This document shows, piece after piece, positions 9,351-18,966 of a DNA stretch of 64,000 nucleotides; within the stretch, counting starts at the first letter, position 1; every line of letters begins with the position of its first letter. Below the pieces are notes generated by a model. That model did not search any database, was not told the origin of the DNA, and was given only the letters and a program-made list of their open reading frames with translations. Source of the DNA: Janibacter massiliensis (GTDB lineage Bacteria > Actinomycetota > Actinomycetes > Actinomycetales > Dermatophilaceae); assembly GCF_900289115.1 (NCBI RefSeq), contig NZ_LT985196.1, positions 2,056,751 through 2,120,750 of the forward strand, given 5' to 3'. A program made the translations under genes and the position numbers.

Positions 9351-9953
9351 GTGCTGGGACGTAGGAAGACGGAGAAGTCGGGATCGACCGGGGCCACCGC
9401 GGCGGGTCGTGCGCGGACGGCGGCGCCGGTCGACGCCGATGCCGCCCACCCCCGCCGGGAGGGCGCGAAGAACCGGCCGACCCCCAAGCGACGCGAGCAG
9501 GAGGCGAAGCGCCGCAAACCACTCGTCGGCAACGACCCGAAGGCGTCCCGCCGCGCCGAGGCCGAACGGCGTCGGGAGGCCATGCTCACCGGTGACGACC
9601 GCCACCTGCCCGAGCGGGACAAGGGCCCCGTCCGCCGCTACGTCCGGGACGTCGTGGACGCCCGGTGGAGCCTCGGCGAGCTCGTCCTGCCCCTCATGAT
9701 CCTCGTGCTGCTCTTCTCCGTCATCGCCCGCGGCTGGGCGACGTACGGCTACCTCCTGACCTACGGCCTGCTCGTCGTGGCGATCATCGACGCGATCGTG
9801 CTGTGGTTCCGCACGAAGCGCCGGATCCTCACGCGGTTCGGGCCCGACACGCCGCTGCGAGGCGTTGCGCTCTACCTCGTCACGCGCACCTTCCAGCTGC
9901 GGCGCCTGCGGATGCCCCGGCCGATGGTCGAGCGCGGCGCCGCCGTCGACTGA
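9351..9953 (+). CDS. DUF3043 membrane protein
   Basis: A 200-residue actinobacterial family of unknown function. The first half is very basic and disordered (many Lys/Arg, PTPKRREQEAKRRKPL), followed by RYVRDVVDARWSLGE and two transmembrane helices (about residues 102-122 and 126-146), then a cytoplasmic RTKRRI segment. I chose GTG 9351, giving the family-like N-terminus VLGRRKTE, because TATGGT lies seven bases upstream; an in-frame ATG at 9339 has only a weak ribosome site. Confidence 0.87.
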   Translation: MLGRRKTEKSGSTGATAAGRARTAAPVDADAAHPRREGAKNRPTPKRREQEAKRRKPLVGNDPKASRRAEAERRREAMLTGDDRHLPERDKGPVRRYVRDVVDARWSLGELVLPLMILVLLFSVIARGWATYGYLLTYGLLVVAIIDAIVLWFRTKRRILTRFGPDTPLRGVALYLVTRTFQLRRLRMPRPMVERGAAVD

Positions 9954-9986
9954 TCGTCGTCGCCGCGCGCCGCTAGGGTGACGGCC

Positions 9987-10205
9987 ATGAGCGAGCGCTA
10001 CACGTGGGACTACCTGGATGCCGGCGGCGACCTCGTCACGGGGGCCGAGGGCCCCTCGCACGCGGCCTTCCCCACCCAGGCCGACGCGGAGGCGTGGTTC
10101 TCGGAGAACTGGCAGGCGTGCGTCGACGCCGGGGTCGCGGAGGTCACCCTCCGTCGGGACGGCGAGGTGGTGTACGGCCCGATGAGCCTGGCCGCCCCGG
10201 AGTGA
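9987..10205 (+). CDS. conserved actinobacterial small protein (72 aa)
   Basis: A small soluble protein starting MSERYTWDYLD, with FPTQADAEAWF and VVYGPMSL segments that I recall from many actinobacterial hypothetical proteins. No function is known. TAGGGT (9974-9979) lies seven bases before the ATG, suggesting a leaderless transcript. The gene follows DUF3043 by 33 bases on the same strand and converges with gcvT. Confidence 0.85.
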   Translation: MSERYTWDYLDAGGDLVTGAEGPSHAAFPTQADAEAWFSENWQACVDAGVAEVTLRRDGEVVYGPMSLAAPE

Positions 10206-10242
10206 CCTCGCCCTGACGGCCGGGTCGGGACGGCCTCCCACC

Positions 10243-11355
10243 TCAGGCCTCGCGGACGCCCACCTCGACGAAAGGCGGCCGGACCACCTCGGCCTCGACG
10301 GAGCGACCCCGCACGTCGACGCTCACCGTGTCCCCGAGCGACACCGACCGGTCGAGCAGGGCGAGCGCGATCCCCTGCCGTCGGGTGGGCGAGAAGGTGC
10401 CCGACGTGACCACGCCGACCTCTGCGCCGTCGACGTCGACGCGGCAGCGGCTGCGCGGGATGCCCCGGCCGGTGACGACGAGCCCCCGCATGACACGACA
10501 CTCCTTGGCAGCCCGCTGAGCCGCGAGCGCGTCCTTGCCCCAGAACGTCGGCTTGTCCCACCCGACCGCCCAGGACGAGCCGGCCATCACCGGCGTGATC
10601 TCCGGTCCGAGGTCGTTGCCGTGGAGCGGGTATCCCATCTCGGTGCGGAGGGTGTCCCGGGCGCCGAGCCCGCACGGCAGGCCCTCGAGCTGCGCGCCCG
10701 CGGCCATGAGCGCGTCCCACAGCGCGCCCGCGCCGTCCCAGGCGGGCACGAGCTCGTACCCCTTCTCCCCCGTGTAGCCCGTCCGGCAGACGATGAGCGG
10801 CGCGCCCTCGTGGTCCACCTCGACGAACGACATGTAGTCGTGGTCGGCCGGCAGGCCGAGGGCGCGCAGCAGCTCGTCGCTGCGCGGGCCCTGGACGGCG
10901 ACGACCCCGTACCGGTCGTGGAGGTTCTCCACGGTGATGCCCTGCGGCGCCGCCGCGGCGAGGAGCTCGACGACGCGGGAGGTGTTCGCGGCGTTGGGCA
11001 CGAGGAAGACGTCTTCCTCGGACCGGAGGTAGGCGATGAGGTCGTCGACGACGCCACCGTCCTCGCTGCAGCACAGCGTGTACTGGGCCTTGCCGGGGGT
11101 GATCCGTCGCAGGTCGTTCGTCAGGCACGCGTTGACGAAGTCGGCCGCTCCCGGTCCGGAGATGCGCGCCTTGCCGAGGTGGGAGACGTCGAAGACCCCC
11201 ACCCGCTCCCGGACCGCGGTGTGCTCGGCGACGACGCCCCCGCCCGGGTACTCGATCGGCATCTCCCAGCCTCCGAAGTCGGCCATCTTCGCGCCGAGCG
11301 TGACGTGCCGGTCGTGGAGGGGCGAGGTCTTGAGGGTGCCGGTGCTGTCGGTCAT
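10243..11355 (-). CDS. gcvT: aminomethyltransferase, glycine cleavage T protein
   Basis: T protein of the glycine cleavage system: it releases ammonia from the aminomethyl-lipoyl H protein and makes methylene-tetrahydrofolate. The 370-residue protein starts with the family pattern [21 protein letters not shown] and has [20 protein letters not shown] and a C-terminal TSGTFSPT (usually TSG-x-SP). No gcvH or gcvP is adjacent. The ATG lies six bases from TAGCCT (11362-11367 opposite strand). It is divergent from pepA, with about 100 bases between and no glycine riboswitch visible. Confidence 0.96.
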   Translation of the reverse strand: MTDSTGTLKTSPLHDRHVTLGAKMADFGGWEMPIEYPGGGVVAEHTAVRERVGVFDVSHLGKARISGPGAADFVNACLTNDLRRITPGKAQYTLCCSEDGGVVDDLIAYLRSEEDVFLVPNAANTSRVVELLAAAAPQGITVENLHDRYGVVAVQGPRSDELLRALGLPADHDYMSFVEVDHEGAPLIVCRTGYTGEKGYELVPAWDGAGALWDALMAAGAQLEGLPCGLGARDTLRTEMGYPLHGNDLGPEITPVMAGSSWAVGWDKPTFWGKDALAAQRAAKECRVMRGLVVTGRGIPRSRCRVDVDGAEVGVVTSGTFSPTRRQGIALALLDRSVSLGDTVSVDVRGRSVEAEVVRPPFVEVGVREA

Positions 11356-11456
11356 GCCGCGAGGCTATCCCCCCGCCGCGCGCGCCCTGTGCGCCCGGTC
11401 ACAAGGGGCGTTAGGGTGCGCTGACACCCCGGACCGACCCCCTCAGGAGCGCTCGC

Positions 11457-12977
11457 GTGACCCTCGTGACCTACACCCCGAAGCCCGACCTCGACGGCGC
11501 GACCGACGTCCTCGTCCTCGGGGTGGCACCGGACGGTGACGGGGCCCGACTGGTCCTCGGTCACGCCCTCTCCCGGCGTCCCGCGGCCGCGCTGCTGGCC
11601 GCTGCCGCCACCGTCGGCGCGACGGGCCGGGCCGGGCAGGTGCACGTCGTCCCGGCGACGGCAGGCCTCCGGGCGAGCGCCGTCGTTCTCGTCGGTCTGG
11701 GCGAGGCGCCCTCGCCCGCGACCCTGCGCGAGGCGGCCGGTGCTGCGCTGCGTGCCGCGACGGCCCTGCCGGCGTCCTCCAGCGTCCTCGTCGACCTCCC
11801 GGCCGCCGACGCGGACGCGCTCGAGGCCGTGACCGAGGGCGCGCTGCTCGGGGCCTACACCTTCACGGCCCACAAGGGCGACCGTCGCGGGGGCGGTGGC
11901 ATGAACGACCGCGGTCCGGCCGGGGTCGCCGAAATCACCATCGGGGGCGGCCTGCGGGTGCGCGAGGGGCGTGACCGGGTCGAGACGGCGCGGGTGGCGG
12001 CCGAGTCCGTCGCCTGGGCGCGGGACCTCGTCAACACGGCGCCGAACGTCCTCTACCCGCAGTCCTTCGTCGACCGGGTCCGGGAGCGGATCGCTGCGGA
12101 CGACGCCCCGGTCGAGCTGCGGGTCATCGACGAGAAGGAGCTCGAGGAGCTCGGGTGCGGGGGCATCATCGGTGTCGGCCGCGGGTCCGCCCGCCCGCCG
12201 CGCATCGCGGTCCTCAGCTACCGGCCGCGTCGGTCCACCGGCCACGTGGCGCTCGTCGGCAAGGGCATCACCTTCGACACCGGCGGCATCTGCATCAAGC
12301 CCTCGGCGGACATGTGGCAGATGAAGTCGGACATGGGTGGCGCCGCGGCGGTCGCCGGGGCCGTCCTCGCTGCCGCGCGCACGGGGCTGCCGGTCGCGGT
12401 GACGGGCTACCTCTGCCTCGCCGAGAACATGCCCGACGGGAACGCGCAGCGGCCGGGCGACATCGTGACGATGCGTGACGGGATGACCGTCGAGGTCCTC
12501 GACACCGACGCCGAGGGACGGATGGTCCTCGCCGACGGCATCTGCCTCGCTGCGGAGGAGAACCCCGACGCGATCATCGACATCGCGACCCTCACGGGTG
12601 CGTGCATGGTCGCCCTCGGGTCCCGCACCACCGGGGTCATGGGCGCGGCGCCGGTCACCTCCGACATCCTCGAGGCGGCCGGGCGCGCGGGCGAGGACGC
12701 GTGGGAGCTCCCGCTGCCCGCCCACCTGCGCCCGAGCCTGGACTCCCCCGTCGCCGACATCGCCCACAAGGCCGGACGGATGGGTGGGGCGCTCACCGCC
12801 GGCCTCTTCCTCAAGGAGTTCGCGGTCACCCCGGACGACCGCACGCCGATCCCGTGGGCGCACCTCGACATCGCCGGACCGTCGTTCAACGCGGACGCGC
12901 CGTGGGGTCACGTCGGCAAGGGCGGCACGGGCGCCGGGGTGACGACGCTCGTGCGGTACCTGCGCGACCGGGCCTGA
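11457..12977 (+). CDS. pepA: leucyl aminopeptidase (M17)
   Basis: Cytosolic aminopeptidase of 506 residues with two metal ions. The N-terminal macro-like domain is followed by the catalytic domain with GKGITFDTGG, MKSDMGGAAAV, NMPDGNAQRPGDI and the signature DTDAEGRM. Most family members have NTDAEGR, so Asn is replaced by Asp here; the acidic ligands remain. The GTG start has AGGAG seven bases upstream. Confidence 0.95.
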   Translation: MTLVTYTPKPDLDGATDVLVLGVAPDGDGARLVLGHALSRRPAAALLAAAATVGATGRAGQVHVVPATAGLRASAVVLVGLGEAPSPATLREAAGAALRAATALPASSSVLVDLPAADADALEAVTEGALLGAYTFTAHKGDRRGGGGMNDRGPAGVAEITIGGGLRVREGRDRVETARVAAESVAWARDLVNTAPNVLYPQSFVDRVRERIAADDAPVELRVIDEKELEELGCGGIIGVGRGSARPPRIAVLSYRPRRSTGHVALVGKGITFDTGGICIKPSADMWQMKSDMGGAAAVAGAVLAAARTGLPVAVTGYLCLAENMPDGNAQRPGDIVTMRDGMTVEVLDTDAEGRMVLADGICLAAEENPDAIIDIATLTGACMVALGSRTTGVMGAAPVTSDILEAAGRAGEDAWELPLPAHLRPSLDSPVADIAHKAGRMGGALTAGLFLKEFAVTPDDRTPIPWAHLDIAGPSFNADAPWGHVGKGGTGAGVTTLVRYLRDRA

Positions 12978-13025
12978 CGCGCGAGCCGCCCACCCGACGT
13001 CGGCGCCCACCCCTAGGGTGGCCGC

Positions 13026-16000
13026 GTGACCGGAACCGATGACGACATGAGCGACCGTCCCACCTCGGGCATCGTCGAGCGCGGCGCGGCCAGCGCCCGC
13101 CGCCGGCTGCGCGCGGCGGCCAACGTCCTGCCGGACCCCCTCAGCCCCGCCGTGCACGACCAGCTCCGGCGAGCCCTCGACGCGGAACGGGAGCGCACCG
13201 CCAAGCTGGAGCGCACGGTCCGACAGCTCGAGGACAAGGTCGGGCGCCGGGATCGGGCGCTCGCCGCAGAGGCCGATCGACGACGCTTCAACGGCGAGCG
13301 CGTGATCCGGTACGCGCGTGCCTACCGGGGCCTGCGTGCCGCCGGTCTCGACGTCGAACCGGCCACCCTCGGCGAGCCCTCCCCGGACGCGCCCGACCCG
13401 AAGGAGCGGGCCGTCGCCGAGCGCTCGGTCCGGGATACCGTCCGGCTGAGCGCCTTCCTGCACGTCCTCGCCCGCGGTGAGGGCCTCGAAGCCGCGATCG
13501 CCGACCTCGTCCGTCTTGTGCCCGGTTCGACCGAGTCCGGCACCATCCGACGCGTCGCCGAGTGGATGCACGCCAACGAGGCCACCCGGACGGCCGGTCT
13601 GCTCGGCACGGGCCTGCTCGCCCACCGCAGCGGGTTGCCGCAGTTTGCGTGGGAGCGGCTGACCGAGCTGCCCGATGAGGTCTGGCTCGCCCACGCCGTC
13701 GACGAGTACGTCCTCCTCGCCGGCGAGTTCGACCGGGACGAGCTCGTCCGTGCCGTCGGACTCCTCACCGCCGCCGAGGCATCCCCGCTGCCTGCACGCA
13801 CGTGGAACAACGTCCTGCGGCGCTGCATCGGGTACGACCTCGTCGAGCCGGTGCCGACGCTCCTGGCACGTCTGTCCGAGGCCGTCGCGCTCGCCGAGGC
13901 CTCCTCGGGCGTGGACGCCGACGCGCTCGCCCGCGATCGGGCCGACCTGGAATGGGCCCGCCGCTGGGTCCCGCGAGTCGTCGCTGGCGCCCCGCCCGAG
14001 CCCGAGCTCGCAGAGGGCGCTGTCGCGTTCGGCGTCATGGGGTACGACCAGCCCGACCTGCGCAGCACCTCGACCAACATCGGTGACTACGTCCAGACCA
14101 TCGCCTCCCTCGCGCACCTGGCGCGCCAGACCGGCGTCCGCTTCGGCGACGACGAACTGGGCCGGTTCGCCGCCAGGCTGCAGCAGAGGGTTTCTCGTGC
14201 CCTGCGGGTCGAAGGGCCCGAGCGCGAGGTCGCCCTCTTCCAGGTCGACCGGGACGCCTCGCACTGGTCGGCGGTCCCAGACGGGACGTGGCTGCTGGCC
14301 TTCGGCTGGTACGCCCACCGCATCGGCGGGGTCCGGCACGACTTCCCGTTCACCGACCGAGTCCGACCGATCTTCGTCTCGTTCCACGTCAACCGTCGCA
14401 CCATGCTCGACGAGACGTCGATCGAGTACCTGCGGAAGCACGCGCCCATCGGCTGCCGGGACTGGACGACGGTCGACATCCTGCTCGGGCTCGGCATCCC
14501 GGCGTTCTTCTCCGGATGCCTCACGACGACCGTCCGGTACGTCAAGCCGGACGACGCTCCCCGTCCGGCGCCGGACGCCCCCGACCTCTACGTCGACGCG
14601 CCGGCACCGAAGGGCGCGGAGACCGTCCGCAACGAGCGCCCGGAGGTGGCCACCGCCTCGCTCGCGGAGAACTTGGACGTCGCGCTGGCGAGCCTCGACC
14701 GCTACACCTCCGAGGTGGGCAGGGTCATCACCAAGCGCCTGCACTCCTACCTGCCCGCCCGGGCGCTCGGCCGCGAGGTCGACTTCGTGCCCGGCAACCC
14801 CGCGGACATCCGGTTCCACGGGCTGGCGCCCCTCACCGATGCCGAGGTCCACGCGATGGGTGCCGGCATCGCCGAGATCCTCGAGCCGCCCATGTGGGCG
14901 ATCCTCGCCGGGGAGCCGGAGGAGGAGGTGCGGCGCCGGTGGGCGGAGGCCGTCGAGCCCCTCGTCGTCGCCGCCAAGGAGCGGCACGAGGCAGACGTCG
15001 AGCTCCCCTCGATGCTCGACACCGCAGCCGCGGCCGCGGCGATCCGCGCCCGCCGGGTCCGCGTCGAGCGCACCGCTGCCGGCCCCCAGGGCGAGGAGCT
15101 GCACGTCGTCCTGGCGCTCGATGGCAACCTCAAGGCGCAGTTCCGGGTCGTCGTCGACGCCATGGTCCGCAACACCACGCGCCCGCTCGTCCTGCACGTC
15201 CTCTGCCGCGACCACGACCAGACCGACATCGACGCGCTGGCGCGTCTCTTCCCGACGATCACCTTCGACTGGCTGCCGTGCGATGCGGTCCAGTACGGCG
15301 AGATCCGGTCGATGATCCCCCACATCACCGTGTCGACGATGGATCGGCTCCTGCTGCCCGAGGTCCTCGACGACGTGCCGCGGGTGATCTACCACGACAT
15401 CGACACGCTCCCGCTCGGGGACCTCGCCGAGCTCGACGAGGCCGACCTCGAGGGCCACCCCCTCGCCGGACGGGACTCCGAGGTCTCGCAGATGCGCTCC
15501 GGGTACGAGGCGATCTTCGGCCCGGCCTCGCGCACGGGCCTGGACCCCGAGGTCGCCGCGGACCTCATCCGCCGGGAGACGGCGCGCCACCCGTTCGACT
15601 TCGTCGGGTTCAACGCCGGGATCCTCGTCATGGACCTGGACCGGATGCGCGCCGACGACTTCTGCCGACGATTCGTCCCCTACGCCTCGTGCTTCGGGAT
15701 GCACGACCAGCAGATCCTCAACCTCTACACCGGGGCGAACCGAGCCTCCCTCGAGCCGAAGTGGAACGCGCGCCCCACCCAGGAGACGGTCGTCGATCCC
15801 GCGATCATCCACTGGGCTGGTGCGCGCAAGCCGTGGACGCCCGACTACGTCCCCCTCAAAGAGCTGTGGACCGCGCAGGAGGCGATGCTCGAGGAGCGGG
15901 AGCGAGCCGCCGGTGTGGCGCCCGCGTGCGCGGAGCAGTCGACAGAGGCGGGGGTGTCCCACGACACACCCGCACGTGAGAGGGTGGACTCCGAGGCCGT

Positions 16001-16052
16001 CGCTCCCGGTGCTCCGGGGTACGACGTCGACCCGAGCGACCGAGGAGAATGA
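13026..16052 (+). CDS. polysaccharide pyruvyl transferase-like / GT8 glycosyltransferase fusion
   Basis: A 1008-residue protein with no membrane segment. Order: basic N-terminus; short coiled coil (about 42-86); helical region (about 120-325); a polysaccharide pyruvyl transferase-like domain (about 335-505: [37 protein letters not shown]); a linker; and a GT8-type domain (about 690-950: [20 protein letters not shown] with the DxD at 791-793, [20 protein letters not shown]). It probably modifies a surface polysaccharide; donor and acceptor are unknown. The GTG start follows TAGGGT (13014-13019). It ends within bases of sucB and occupies the place where relatives usually carry lpd. Confidence 0.75.
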   Translation: MTGTDDDMSDRPTSGIVERGAASARRRLRAAANVLPDPLSPAVHDQLRRALDAERERTAKLERTVRQLEDKVGRRDRALAAEADRRRFNGERVIRYARAYRGLRAAGLDVEPATLGEPSPDAPDPKERAVAERSVRDTVRLSAFLHVLARGEGLEAAIADLVRLVPGSTESGTIRRVAEWMHANEATRTAGLLGTGLLAHRSGLPQFAWERLTELPDEVWLAHAVDEYVLLAGEFDRDELVRAVGLLTAAEASPLPARTWNNVLRRCIGYDLVEPVPTLLARLSEAVALAEASSGVDADALARDRADLEWARRWVPRVVAGAPPEPELAEGAVAFGVMGYDQPDLRSTSTNIGDYVQTIASLAHLARQTGVRFGDDELGRFAARLQQRVSRALRVEGPEREVALFQVDRDASHWSAVPDGTWLLAFGWYAHRIGGVRHDFPFTDRVRPIFVSFHVNRRTMLDETSIEYLRKHAPIGCRDWTTVDILLGLGIPAFFSGCLTTTVRYVKPDDAPRPAPDAPDLYVDAPAPKGAETVRNERPEVATASLAENLDVALASLDRYTSEVGRVITKRLHSYLPARALGREVDFVPGNPADIRFHGLAPLTDAEVHAMGAGIAEILEPPMWAILAGEPEEEVRRRWAEAVEPLVVAAKERHEADVELPSMLDTAAAAAAIRARRVRVERTAAGPQGEELHVVLALDGNLKAQFRVVVDAMVRNTTRPLVLHVLCRDHDQTDIDALARLFPTITFDWLPCDAVQYGEIRSMIPHITVSTMDRLLLPEVLDDVPRVIYHDIDTLPLGDLAELDEADLEGHPLAGRDSEVSQMRSGYEAIFGPASRTGLDPEVAADLIRRETARHPFDFVGFNAGILVMDLDRMRADDFCRRFVPYASCFGMHDQQILNLYTGANRASLEPKWNARPTQETVVDPAIIHWAGARKPWTPDYVPLKELWTAQEAMLEERERAAGVAPACAEQSTEAGVSHDTPARERVDSEAVAPGAPGYDVDPSDRGE

Positions 16053-16057
16053 AGTTC

Positions 16058-17998
16058 ATGTCTGAGCGCGTGACCATGCCGGCCCTGGGCGAGTCCGTCA
16101 CCGAGGGCACCGTGACCCGCTGGCTGAAGTCCGTCGGGGACGAGGTCGCCGTCGACGAGCCGCTCCTCGAGGTCTCCACCGACAAGGTCGACACCGAGAT
16201 CCCCTCGCCCGTCGCGGGGACGCTCCAGGAGATCCTCGTCGAGGAGGACGAGACCGTCGAGGTCGGCGCCGATCTCGCCGTCATCGGGGACGGCCCCGCG
16301 GCCGACTCGGGGTCGTCGGACTCCGCGGACGCGGAGGCCGCCCCGGCCCAGCAGGCGGCCGACGCCGCGCAGGACGAGGCGCCCGGCGAGCCCGCCCAGG
16401 AGCAGAGCGCCGACGAGCCCGACGAGGCGCCCTCGACCGAGCGCGCGGAGCCCGCCGAGAAGCCGACCGCCGACACCGGCGACGCCGGTGGCGAGGGCAC
16501 GACCGTCCAGATGCCCGCCCTCGGCGAGTCCGTCACGGAGGGCACCGTCACCCGCTGGCTCAAGGCCGAGGGCGACGAGGTCGCCGTCGACGAGCCCCTC
16601 CTCGAGGTCTCCACGGACAAGGTCGACACCGAGATCCCGTCCCCGGTCGCGGGGACGCTCCGCACGATCCTCGTGCAGGAGGACGAGACCGTCGAGGTCG
16701 GTGCCGACCTCGCGGTCATCGGCGGCGGCGACTCGGCGCCCGCGGCGCAGGCGTCGGAGGCCCAGGCGTCGGAGGCCCAGGCGCCGCAGGCCGCCGAGGA
16801 GACGGCCGAGCAGCCCGCCGAGCCGCAGGGTTCGGACGAGGACAGCGCCGCCGAGGCGCTCCCGGCCGACGGCGAGGCGGGCGACCCCGACGACTCGCCA
16901 GCCGGCGACGCCGACCCGGAGCAGGACTCCTCCCGCGAGGGCGGCCCCGCCGACCCCACTGAGCGGAAGCAGTCCCAGCCCCAGGCCCCGGCACCGCAGG
17001 CGCAGTCCACGCCCAACACCCCGCAGGAGTCTGCGGACCGGAGCGATGCGTCGGCCTACGTCACGCCGCTGGTCCGCAAGCTCGCGGCCGACAAGGGCGT
17101 CGACCTCGCCTCCGTCGAGGGCACGGGCGTCGGTGGCCGCATCCGCAAGCAGGACGTCCTCGACGCGGCCGAGAAGGCGAAGGCGGCGAGCGCCCCGGCG
17201 CCGGCCGCGCAGCAGGCGGCCCCGGCCCAGGAGTCGGCCGCGCAGCAGGCGGCCTCGACCGGCGACCGCAACCGCTCCACGGTCGACCCGGCCAAGCGCG
17301 GGTCGCGGGAGAAGATGAGCCGGCTGCGGAAGGTCATCGCGCAGCGGATGGTCGAGTCGCTCCAGGTCTCGGCGCAGCTGACGACGGTCGTCGAGGTCGA
17401 CATGACGAAGGTCGCTCGCGTCCGGGACCGGGCGAAGGCCGAGTTCGAGCGCCGCGAGGGCACCAAGCTGTCGTTCCTGCCGTTCATCGCGCTGGCGACG
17501 GCCGAGGCGCTCAAGGCGCACCCGGGCATCAACGCCAGCGTCGAGGGCGACGAGATCGTGTACCACGGGGAGGAGAACCTCTCCATCGCCGTCGACACCG
17601 AGCGCGGGCTGCTCACGCCGGTCGTCAAGCACGCGGGCGACCTCAACATCGCCGGCCTCGCACGCGCGATCGCCGATGTCGCCGACCGCACCCGGACGAA
17701 CAAGATCACCCCCGACGACCTCTCGGGGGGAACGTTCACGATCACCAACACCGGCAGCCGCGGCGCCCTCTTCGACACCCCGATCCTCAACCAGCCGCAG
17801 GTCGGCATGCTGGGGACGGGCGCGATCGTCAAGCGCCCCGTCGTCGTCACCGACGCCGACGGCGGCGAGACCATCGCCGTCCGGTCGATGATGTACCTCG
17901 CGATGTCGTACGACCACCGGGTCGTCGACGGTGCGGACGCCGCCAGGTTCCTCGGGACGGTCAAGGACCGCCTCGAGGGTGGTGCGTTCGAGGTCTGA
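16058..17998 (+). CDS. sucB: 2-oxoacid dehydrogenase E2, dihydrolipoamide acyltransferase
   Basis: E2 core of the 2-oxoglutarate and/or pyruvate dehydrogenase complex (actinobacteria often share one E2). Two near-identical lipoyl domains carry the modified lysines Lys43 and Lys188, both in [14 protein letters not shown], joined by Ala/Pro/Glu-rich linkers. An E3/E1-binding domain ([17 protein letters not shown]) and the catalytic domain follow, with active-site YDHRVVDG (His620). I chose ATG 16058 because GAGGAG lies ten bases upstream; the ATG at 16049 is too close to it. The lipoyl groups come from LipB and LipA encoded just downstream. Confidence 0.95.
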   Translation: MSERVTMPALGESVTEGTVTRWLKSVGDEVAVDEPLLEVSTDKVDTEIPSPVAGTLQEILVEEDETVEVGADLAVIGDGPAADSGSSDSADAEAAPAQQAADAAQDEAPGEPAQEQSADEPDEAPSTERAEPAEKPTADTGDAGGEGTTVQMPALGESVTEGTVTRWLKAEGDEVAVDEPLLEVSTDKVDTEIPSPVAGTLRTILVQEDETVEVGADLAVIGGGDSAPAAQASEAQASEAQAPQAAEETAEQPAEPQGSDEDSAAEALPADGEAGDPDDSPAGDADPEQDSSREGGPADPTERKQSQPQAPAPQAQSTPNTPQESADRSDASAYVTPLVRKLAADKGVDLASVEGTGVGGRIRKQDVLDAAEKAKAASAPAPAAQQAAPAQESAAQQAASTGDRNRSTVDPAKRGSREKMSRLRKVIAQRMVESLQVSAQLTTVVEVDMTKVARVRDRAKAEFERREGTKLSFLPFIALATAEALKAHPGINASVEGDEIVYHGEENLSIAVDTERGLLTPVVKHAGDLNIAGLARAIADVADRTRTNKITPDDLSGGTFTITNTGSRGALFDTPILNQPQVGMLGTGAIVKRPVVVTDADGGETIAVRSMMYLAMSYDHRVVDGADAARFLGTVKDRLEGGAFEV

Positions 17999-18960
17999 TG
18001 CACGTCGTCGTCGCCGGCGCGTCCGGCCTCATCGGTTCCGCCCTCGTCGATGCGCTGCGGGCCCGCGGCGACGAGGTCACCCGCCTCGTCCGGCGCGAGC
18101 CGACGAGGGCGGACGAGCGCCAGTGGGACCCGAGCGAGGGCGCCCTGGACCCGGCGCACCTCGGCGACGCGGACGCAGTCGTCAACCTGTGCGGGGTCGG
18201 CGTCGGCGACCATCGCTGGACGTCGTCGTACAAGGAGCTGATCCGTTCCTCCCGGGTCGAGAGCACGACGCTCCTCGCGCGGACGCTCGCGGCCCTCGCG
18301 GCGCAGGACCAGGGGCCCACCCGGTGGCTCAACGCCTCGGCCGTCGGCTACTACGGCGACCGTGGCGACTCGGTCCTGTCGGAGACGTCGGGACCGGGCG
18401 ACGGCTTCCTCGCCGACGTCTGCCGGGACTGGGAGGCAGCGACCGCCGAGGCCGCGGACGCGGGGGTGTCGGTCGCCGTCCTGCGGACCGGGATCGTCCT
18501 CGCACCCGACGGCGGCGCGCTCGCCAAGCTGCGTCGCCTCACGCGGGCGGGTCTCGGTGGCCCGCTGGGGTCCGGCAAGCAGTGGTGGCCCACGATCAGC
18601 CTCGTCGACGAGGTGGGGGCGATCCTCCACCTGCTCGACCGGCCCGAGATCACCGGCCCCGTCAACGTCGTCGGCCCCGCCCCGATCCCCCAGCGGGACC
18701 TCGCGCACATGATCGGGCAGCGGCTCCACCGCCCGACCCTCATCCCGGCTCCCTCCCCCGCCATGCGACTCGTCGCGGGCGAGTTCGCCGATGATCTCCT
18801 CGCGAGCCAACGGGCCATCCCGTCGGTGCTCCTGGGCAGCGGTTTCACGTTCGAGCACGGAACACTCTCCGACGCCCTCACATGGGCCCTCGAGCTGGAG
18901 CAGCCGCCCCAGGAGGAGCCCGAGACGCCGGCCGACGACTCCGGCAGCTCCGAGGCGTGA
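17998..18960 (+). CDS. TIGR01777 family NAD-dependent epimerase
   Basis: An SDR-fold protein of 320 residues with the nucleotide-binding motif GASGLIGSAL at the N-terminus, NLCGVGVGDHRW, NASAVGYYGDRGD and the C-terminal DUF1731-like part (PSVLLGSGFTFEH). Family members are often called sugar epimerases or cell-division inhibitors without direct proof. Its ATG overlaps the sucB stop (TGATG), so translation is coupled. The position after sucB and before lipB is conserved in actinobacteria. Confidence 0.92.
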   Translation: MHVVVAGASGLIGSALVDALRARGDEVTRLVRREPTRADERQWDPSEGALDPAHLGDADAVVNLCGVGVGDHRWTSSYKELIRSSRVESTTLLARTLAALAAQDQGPTRWLNASAVGYYGDRGDSVLSETSGPGDGFLADVCRDWEAATAEAADAGVSVAVLRTGIVLAPDGGALAKLRRLTRAGLGGPLGSGKQWWPTISLVDEVGAILHLLDRPEITGPVNVVGPAPIPQRDLAHMIGQRLHRPTLIPAPSPAMRLVAGEFADDLLASQRAIPSVLLGSGFTFEHGTLSDALTWALELEQPPQEEPETPADDSGSSEA

Positions 18961-18966
18961 CCGGCC

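Noticed and set aside
11356-11456. Glycine riboswitch before gcvT
   Set aside because: Only 100 bases separate gcvT and pepA, the predicted gcvT transcript is leaderless, and no paired aptamer structure is visible.
11352-15962. Long antisense reading frame of about 1500 codons
   Set aside because: It lies opposite pepA and the pyruvyl-transferase/GT8 gene, has an Arg/Asp/Val-rich composition and no family match; it is a by-product of high third-position GC.
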